From Paulownia fortunei (taxonomy: Eukaryota; Streptophyta; Magnoliopsida; Lamiales; Paulowniaceae): DNA of 64,000 nucleotides. Positions within the stretch are counted from its first letter, which is position 1, and each line of letters opens with the position of its first letter. The notes below the pieces were generated by a model. That model ran no database searches and had not been told where the DNA came from. It saw only the letters and a program-made list of their open reading frames with translations. The translations under genes and the position numbers were made by a program. This document shows positions 56,535 through 64,000 of the stretch, one piece after another. The stretch covers positions 23,219,993 through 23,283,992 of the forward strand of contig CM033109.1 in NCBI GenBank assembly GCA_019321725.1. Direction: 5' to 3'.

Positions 56535-57308
56535 TGGCTTTGTTTGGTTTTATTTAGAAAATTATTTTGAAAATATATATTTTGTTAGCTGGATCGAATA
56601 ATAAAAATATATTTGAATGTTTTTGTTAAAAATACTTATTTTTGAAATTTTGATACGGTTGGGTAATTACTATTTTTTTTTCCTATGGTATTTCAGTAAT
56701 AGATTTTTTTTTTAAATATTTATATATAATTATATTTCTATTTTTCATTTTGGCAAGTTAAAAAAAAAAAATAGTATAAAAATAAATATTATATATAAAA
56801 TATGTATAAAAATAAATATTATATATAAAAAAATAATAATTCGGCATTCACTATAGTTTAGTAAATTGAAACCAAAAATCAAAACCGTATCGAATACTAA
56901 AATTTCATAAAAATCAAAATTGAGCATCGAATTGAATTTTTCGATTCAATTTCTATCAAATTTTTGGTTTAAGTTCGGTTCGATCGGTTTACCGAACTAT
57001 AAACATCCCTATATTTTGTTGGAATGAAGTGGTGTAATGTATTTTTTGAGAATATTTTTTACTACAAATGTCTTATTAATGTTGTTTGTTGTAATTAATG
57101 GAATATATTTTTAAATATATATATTTTATTAATATTATTTATTATAGTTAATGCGGGTATAATAGAGTATATAATTATTTAAATATTGTAATGAATGATT
57201 GGTATTTTCAAAAATAAAAATATCATTTTTAAAAAATACAAGTGACAAATATATTTTCGTTTTTTAAAAAGAAAAATGCTATAATGAAAATAAAACCAAA
57301 CAAAGCCA
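56535..57308. mobile_element. Non-autonomous transposon with perfect 21-bp terminal inverted repeats
   Basis: The first 21 bases (beginning TGGCTTTGTTTGG) are the exact reverse complement of the last 21 (ending CCAAACAAAGCCA). The interior is AT-rich and non-coding. A nested, different element seems to lie at about 56840-57012 (see next entry). The termini resemble hAT-like plant MITEs; no clear target duplication is visible. Confidence 0.75.
56840..57012. mobile_element. Nested repeat with TTCGGTTCGATCGG motif
   Basis: Ends CACTATAGTTTAGTAAA and GGTTTACCGAACTATAAACA are roughly inverted. The interior includes AAAACCGTATCGAA and GTTCGGTTCGATCGG, phrases common to a dispersed plant repeat. 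It sits inside the TIR element above, implying a later insertion. Confidence 0.45.
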
Positions 57309-57309
57309 T

Positions 57310-59165
57310 TCTCTTTAATTTTTAAGTTTGATTTCCATTCTTTTGTGGATATTAATTTGTTTTAATAGTAATTTTTTTATTTTGATTTAAAATTATCTAT
57401 TGTATCTATTTATTCTTTGGCCATTGTAAATAATTAGATTTTAAATTTTGATGTATCAAATGATATTATTGTATTTATCTAATAAGAATATTTTTTTTTA
57501 ACTCTAAAGAGTGCAAAAGGTTAGGGATATTTTTTTTATTTTTTTAATTTGGAATTTGTTATTGTAGGTATATATTATTTGATTGCTCGAATTGTCTGCT
57601 ATTATAGGTTTATATATTTGATTGCTCGAACCTATGTGGTGCTGAAACTCAATTTAAATATTGTCAATTATTTATTTTTGATATTTATCACTTGCTCAAA
57701 TCCTAGGAAAAGTGTGATTGTGAAACGACCTTTCGCTATTTTATTTGGACCAAAGTAACAATAGTTATTAACTTGTTCATGGTTCTTGTCGTCAAATTTG
57801 AGATTTCTATTTTAATTTTAAAAATTAAATTATTTCAGATGCAATATATAACTTAATATAAAAAAAATGTTCTTGATTAAAATTACAACAGGAAGTCCGG
57901 GTGTGATAGAACATCCAAATCCAAAAATTAGAGTTAAAGCATTTATTTAAATATCACAATCTTAACTTATGTTAAAGAAACCTAAAAACTTAATATTTTT
58001 CAAATCATTTTAGAAACTCTCTAAATTTGGCCCAAATATGACGGTAACATATAATAAAATATGTTGTAAAACATCGAAACTAAAAATATTTATAAAAAAA
58101 ACAAAATAAACAGACATTGTTGAAATTAGAAAAATATTCGGACATGAGTCACAATAATATTATTTTCACTTGCATGTATTTGTAGATTATTTTATAACTC
58201 TTTTAAAATTAAAAGTTGTCATTACTTTAAATTTCGCTTATAAAATTACTTTCTTTTTGTTACAATTTTTTTGGTGTAACTTACGCTTAAAAGTTAAATT
58301 ATTAAAAAGTGAATTTCCAAAAAAATTAAAAACCTCACACAGAAAGTCATTACTTTTTAATAAAACAAGTCTTCTGCCTTGCAAATAAAATTATAATAAT
58401 CCACCGTAATTTTAAGATTTACGATGATAAGTTATGTATTAATTATTTTAATTAATCTCAAATAAATCCAATAATGCTGACATCATCTCCGCCGAAAGAT
58501 TTGAAACTCAAACATTTGATTAATTAATTTAGGACTTCTCCATTAGGGGACTAAAAATATTCACTATATTGTCACCTCAGATATCACTTGATTTTGATGG
58601 AACACTAATCACCAATTAGTGGGCCACTAACATCCCTTTGCTGAGATATTTTAGGATATCCCGCAGTGAATTGATAAGATGATTGGGTTCAGCATTCAAC
58701 GGAGTAATCACGAATTACGTCATCATGTCAAAGTACAATGTTGTCAATAATTTATGTTTAGTTCTAATGGATACTAGTTAATTTTCATCATTAACTATGT
58801 TAAAATATTAAGAATAAATTGAATATAATTACTATTAAATTATAATATAGATATTACTATCAATTTTTTAATGAAAATATATTACATCACATACAACCTC
58901 AATTTCACCGTTCAGACAAGAACTTATTAATATGAATTTAATACTATTTAGGGATCGAATCACTTATGTAAAATTATTTGCATATTTTGATAATAGTTTT
59001 ATTGTTTTTGTAATCTTTTAAAATATAACCTATGTAATAACAATTTGACTTTTATATGTAGATATGTGGCAATAAAAATGGTTTCTATATGTTAATTAAT
59101 CTTCACCTAAAAAGACCAACTTTATTATAACTATGTTCAATTAAATACCAAATCTGACTATGTAC
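57310..59165. other. Gene-free AT-rich DNA
   Basis: No recognisable exon, RNA or repeat apart from homopolymers; small frames (57549, 58170) have low-complexity, hydrophobic translations. Confidence 0.5.
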
Positions 59166-59169
59166 AACT

Positions 59170-59570
59170 GTAATGGATAAAATTAGAAATGATAATAGGG
59201 TAGGTTTAAATTCAAACTCATACTAAATTTATTTCGTTTGAAATGAATTATAATAGTATAAATGAATTTGAATTGGTATTGAATTTTTTATTTTTAAATT
59301 TGACTCAATTCAAACTTTTTTTTTATTTTTAATAATTATTATATATATTTATATGGTATTTTTTTTTTAGAAAAATAGATTTGTTAGATAGTTTTAATAA
59401 TATTATTTTTTAAAAATATAATTTTAAATATTTTTTAAATTAGAAAATGGATCTAATTTATCCATAGAATTTTGGTCTAAGATGGGTCTGAATATTTAAA
59501 AATATTAATAAGTTGGATTCCGTATTCAATAAATTGGACCTAAATTTGATCTATTGTTATCCCTTGATAA
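59170..59570. repeat. Dispersed repeat, second member of the 4560 family
   Basis: Shares GATAATAGGGTAGGTTTAAA, AAATGGATCTAATTTATCC, TGGGTCTGAATA and a final TATTGTTATCCC with 4560-4890 and 62935-63215. Confidence 0.4.
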
Positions 59571-61035
59571 AATAATGTTTAGAACTATACTTATATATTT
59601 TGCTTTCATTATTGTCTAACGGACAAAATAGCCATTGGCTATTCAGGACCACATTGACATTTTAGCACGAATGGCTAATTGGAGTACTATTTCCTTATGG
59701 AAATTAGGTGAATGCAAAAAAAGGTCACTTAGAATTGTTATTGAGGTTGAATATTCACAAATGAATGTTTTTTTTTTTCCAAAATTTGAAATATATAAGG
59801 CACAAGACTTTTTCCAATTTTCTTGTCCGTTTAATTATCATAATTCAAATTGGAACAATGATGATTTTCTTTCTTTCTTTCTTTCTTTCTTTCTTTTTTT
59901 TTTTTTTTTTGAAACGAACTATAGTTAATTTAAGGTCTAATTATGATAACTACACATGTCATTTTCATTATCAATATTCATCATTTTCAACAATGTGATA
60001 AAAAGCACCCTAAAAAGAGCAGTAAAAAAGTAAATCGGATTATCTATTTTAAATAATATTTTATTTTTATTTCAATACATAAATACAAACTAAATATATA
60101 TTTATGATATCATTTATATACTTATCATGTATTGAAATATTGAAATATGAGATGAAATTTAATTTATAATAGAGACTCATGTTTAGTCAAAAAGAGTGTA
60201 TATATAGCTATTTGGCTAGATGAGAAAATTATCTGTATTTATTGGAAATAAAAGTGAATATAACAAAATAACTTATTTCAATTCATCATTACAAAAATGA
60301 GTAGAACTTTGCACAAAATTTATTCCAAGAAAAAAAAAAATCATTCTATCAAAGCTCTTCATATAGTTACAACACATCTTTTTCTAGCTAAATTCATCTG
60401 TATCTAGACGGGAGTTACGTCACATTAGTTGTATTATTGCCATACATTTTAGGTTTGTGTCTTTGTGGTGTAGGTGTCCATTCGAAATTCTCAAATGGAC
60501 CAATCATTGAGAGGATGGGTGGTGAAAATTGCCCTCCCATCTAATTCAACAACTATTAGTGAATCGAGTGCATTTTCTTTGCACTATAACTCCTTCCCCT
60601 CAAAAAAATAAAAATAAAAATAAAATTGGAACCCTTGAGAAAAAATAATTTCCCCAGACAGAATTGGGCCACAAAAAGACAGACAACAAGGGGGTGAGTG
60701 AATGAACCATGGTGGTTGGAATAGTTATGCCTCAAATAACACGTTGATGATGATGGGTTAGCCTCATATCTTGTGCCACTTTAGGTCACTACCTTCCTTA
60801 CCTTGGACTTGTCCAAAAAACCTCACAAGAAAACATACATATAATTCAAATAGTCTGGTTTGTGAATTACTATGGGAATGTTTTAATTTTGCTTTGAGTG
60901 TTACGGGAGAACGTGTGTTTTAGGAAAAAAAAAATATTAAAAACATATAATGTATATTAATTTTATTTTGAGAGAATAAATAAAGAATGAAAAGAAAATT
61001 AAAAAATTAATAAGAAACATAACGTCTATGTTTGA
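59571..61035. other. Gene-free DNA with a TTTC microsatellite
   Basis: A TTTC run (59869-59897) ends in a T tract. 60430-60840 is less AT-rich than its surroundings but holds no reading frame or motif that I can assign. Confidence 0.5.
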
Positions 61036-61036
61036 C

Positions 61037-61322
61037 ACTTTTTTTTTTTTATAACTTAAGTATCCACGATTGATTTGATTAATTTTTAGGATAGACGACT
61101 TACTCTCCTGATTCGAACACTAAATAAATGTTGACATGAACATTCAACAATCACTACTACCATGACACAATCGCTCACCCTACATGGGGTCCAAAGATGA
61201 GATTCGATAGTTCACCCACCAGTAAACACATCCACAAGAAATTAAAGTGATTCATAAAAAAATCGAACCTATAACCCTACAAGAAATGCCTCAATGGCTT
61301 TACCACTTTATGTAGGTGGGGC
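61037..61322 (-). mobile_element. Possible degenerate tRNA-derived SINE
   Basis: On the minus strand CATAAAGTGGTAAAGCC (A-box-like) is followed by TAGGGTTATAGGTTCGATTT (B-box-like, 61258-61277). An A-rich end corresponds to the T run on + at about 61039-61051. Spacing and polarity resemble the better SINE at 18436, but the boxes are weak and no target duplication was found. Confidence 0.35.
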
Positions 61323-61329
61323 TTGAAGT

Positions 61330-62930
61330 GTTACTAATTCCTATCTTGGATGTTAAGTAAACCAATCTCCTTTCACGTTAACATATTTTGGCTCTAGAGC
61401 CAATCAATCTTTTTACCAATGTGTCAATGAACTTTTTGAGAATTTCATGTCATAGTTTATTATTTTAAATTAAAGTATGATATTATAGTTGCAACTTTTT
61501 ATGACTGAAAAATAATAGTATTATATTGGAGTGAAGATATTATTTATTTTTGATAAAATATCATAGTTAAATATACATTTGTATATTAAGATGAGCGCTC
61601 CTCTTGTACAATAGTTGTTTTAAAATTGCTTTATTTAGAATGAATAATATCTTCCTACTTCCACGGACTTAAGTTTATTTTACATTATAAATTATGCTAG
61701 GGAATATATTACTTGTCCTAATATACCATGTCCGCTTATATTTGTATGGAGCCAAATTGATTATGATTATATTAATTTTGCTCGTGCTCGACTACAATGA
61801 GAGTATGAGTATGAGATTCGTGAATCTTGTCATCCACGTGTATTTTTTTAAAATCTTAACTCAACTTGAATTTGATCCGGTACTACATTATCAATGATGA
61901 GTACATTATTACATGGTTAATATATAATTCAAGAACAATGACCAACACATAATAAGTGTAATTAAAGTTTGAACAAAAAATTTATGGTTGGTATACCGCC
62001 TTAATGGTTCATGGATGAAAATGACAAATATTGCTTGACTTTAAGAATGTAAAACTTGATAGAATTAATGTAATGTAATATTATATTATTAAGTGTAATA
62101 TCTATTGATATAGATATAGATATGTGTTTATATATTAACATGCGATAAGATGTATATTTAATGTACACTAACGAATATAATATTTACTGAACCTTGATAA
62201 ACGACCCCACTATTATTCAGTTTTAAATTTTTATAGTTTAAATGAAACTGAAAAAAAGGAGTAATATAGATTCCAAGTTACAATTTTCTAAAATCCCATA
62301 TGAAGCATTTTGGTCTTTTTTATTTTAATTTGTATTTTATCAAGTATTGAATTTTAGAAATACTTATTAAATGTATGTAATTCATAATCAAATATTTATT
62401 TAAAAATATATTATACATATAATATTTAAAAAAAAAAACAGAACATCAATTTATTTATGTGAACAGCCTATGAATAGTGTCAAGATTTTACATCGTTTTA
62501 TGTGTGGGGTTTGAAAATTTTGTGAAGGTAAACGTTTGATGAATTTGTTGGAACGTAGACGCCATCTCTTACTACATATTTTTATTCTTAACTACGAATG
62601 GGCAACATTTATGTGGGAACTGAGGTATAAGTTTGGAACAATGGGAGGCGTAGGGGAGTGCAATTCTATGCGTGAACGCAATTTACGCCAGAATTTCAGC
62701 CAATTTTGTCATGGAAACAATATTCTAATTTATACCTAATTTACTGGAAATTTCAGTCAAATGTATGAAAAATACACTTAAGCGACTAAAAAAAGAGTTC
62801 ATTTTATGCTACTTATTTGAGCATTATCCAATAGAAGCATTTCAAAATGTTTTATAAATTTTCAAACATTTGAAAATTTTTAAAATACTAACCAATCATT
62901 TTGTGTGGGAACCATCATAAGCGGGTCTTA
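61330..62930. other. Gene-free AT-rich DNA
   Basis: Nothing recognised. Frames at 61694 and 62536 (67 codons each) match no family I know. Confidence 0.5.
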
Positions 62931-62934
62931 ATAA

Positions 62935-63215
62935 CATAAAGGGTTTTGGGTTAGGATTTAGGATTTTTTAATTTTCAGACTCGACCCAAATCCAGATTTG
63001 ATACATTTATTATTTTTTCTTTTTTCTTATATATTATTTATATAATTTTTTTAGAAAATAGATTTTTTAAAAAGGTTTTAATAGTATTTTTTAATTACAA
63101 AGTGGATCTACTTATCGGATTTAAGATTGGAGCGAATTTAGATTTGAATTTTTAAAAATTTTAACGGGTCGGATCTCGAATCTAGACATACTCGACGCAT
63201 TACTATCCCTAATTT
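62935..63215. repeat. Dispersed repeat, third member of the 4560 family
   Basis: Contains CAAAGTGGATCTACTTATCGG, AAAATTTTAACGGGTCGGAT and CATTACTATCCC, matching phrases at 4560-4890 and 59170-59570. Confidence 0.5.
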
Positions 63216-63770
63216 TGCAACTGCATTCATTGTTATATCGAGAATTCAAAGTTAAGTAATTTGTTTCACATATATACAACAAATGCAAATAATTCACATC
63301 CAAATATTTATTTAAGAGAATATTTTATATAGTTGACATTGTTTATTATGCAAAATAAAAAATAAAAAATCAATTTAAAATAAAAAAATGTAAATTATTG
63401 CATCAGTAGTGGAATTCTAATGTTTTGTTATTGAAAAAATAAACTAATAAATAAGTGGAATCGTCCTCAATCTTAACTAGGTTTGCAAATTTGGCTATAA
63501 AAATAGGACATGATACTTGATAAACGTGAGTTGTACCCAAAAGAAACAAATGTACATTTTGGACTCAAAATCGATTATTGATTGCCTGATGATATGAGTT
63601 CTTGAGCTTAATCTATAACTTTTAGATCGAATTTTTGGTATTAAAATAAATACTTGTTTTTTATCAACTAAACACACTATATTCTAGTAACAAAAAAATG
63701 TTAAAAAATTTGTAGAACTTATTTTATGCTCCAAAGAGGTGCTATTTGTTTTGCATTATGTCATTTTACT
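63216..63770. other. AT-rich DNA
   Basis: Nothing recognised. Confidence 0.5.
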
Positions 63771-64000
63771 TTACAAAATTCCCCAACAAAGAGGAGTAGA
63801 GGACCTGTGAATTCCGGGTTCCCAGTGAAAATATCAAAATTTTGAGGGGGTTAATTGCCAAATAGAGAAACATGGGGGGTATAAGTGCAAATTCATTGCC
63901 ACCCAAACCCCGTGTTTCTTGGATCCCACAGTTCAAAAGCACAAGCAAAAGCCCTAGTGCATTAACATTTTTTGCTCTCTGCCCTCCGCTCTCTCCGGTC
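63770..64000 (+). promoter_or_regulatory. Probable promoter and 5' leader of a gene beyond the right edge
   Basis: Composition shifts from AT-rich to mixed. It then ends in a pyrimidine-rich, leader-like run (TGCTCTCTGCCCTCCGCTCT at the edge) preceded by GCAAAAGCCCTAGTGC, which resembles a weak telo-box context. No ATG frame is available in the window, so the gene itself cannot be named. Confidence 0.35.

Noticed and set aside
1..64000. CRISPR arrays, operons, prophage, rRNA genes or viral integrations
   Set aside because: None seen; the window is plant nuclear DNA with intron-containing genes.

Overview
This is nuclear DNA of a flowering plant, almost certainly a eudicot. The sequence is AT-rich, the genes have short GT-AG introns, there are many small inverted-repeat elements, and every recognisable protein reads as a plant gene. 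The repeat families look to me like those of asterids (possibly Lamiales), but that is an impression from memory. There are no bacterial-type features. I see no novel multi-gene system; the most unusual item is a recent tandem duplication of a retromer gene.

Six genes can be reconstructed exon by exon. (1) A CSLA glucomannan mannosyltransferase on + at 11.0-17.2 kb, 9 coding exons, 536 residues. (2) The splicing factor U2AF35 on + at 30.9-33.1 kb, 5 coding exons, 318 residues. (3) A plant-specific HD2-type histone deacetylase (HDT) on - at 37.05-34.6 kb, 9 exons, about 292 residues, convergent with U2AF35. (4, 5) Two tandem VPS29 genes on - at 41.7-38.2 and 47.6-44.2 kb, each 3 coding exons plus a 5' noncoding exon. 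Both are intact at 191 residues and differ at six residues. (6) A DUF7054-type (At4g22758-like) protein on - at 51.9-51.0 kb, 2 exons, 201 residues. A further gene probably starts just beyond the right edge.

Layout: 1-10.6 kb is gene-free and repeat-rich, with one orphan promoter-like cluster. 10.6-17.5 kb is CSLA. 17.6-27 kb holds a duplicated CSLA 3' flank with a tRNA-derived SINE, a decayed Ty1-copia element between LTR-like repeats, and AT-rich tandem arrays. 27-29.6 kb is a more complex stretch with a minus-strand promoter-like sequence but no gene I can name. 30.6-48.3 kb is the gene-dense core. 48.3-51 kb is AT-rich. 52.2-64 kb is mostly gene-free DNA with a perfect-TIR transposon, an LTR-like fragment, a second SINE-like sequence and dispersed repeats.

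The genes are unrelated housekeeping or cell-wall functions: mannan synthesis in the Golgi, 3' splice-site recognition, nucleolar chromatin modification and endosomal retromer. They do not form a pathway. Two duplications (VPS29 and the CSLA 3' flank) each supply a paralogous empty site for a transposon present in the other copy, which orders the insertions after the duplications.
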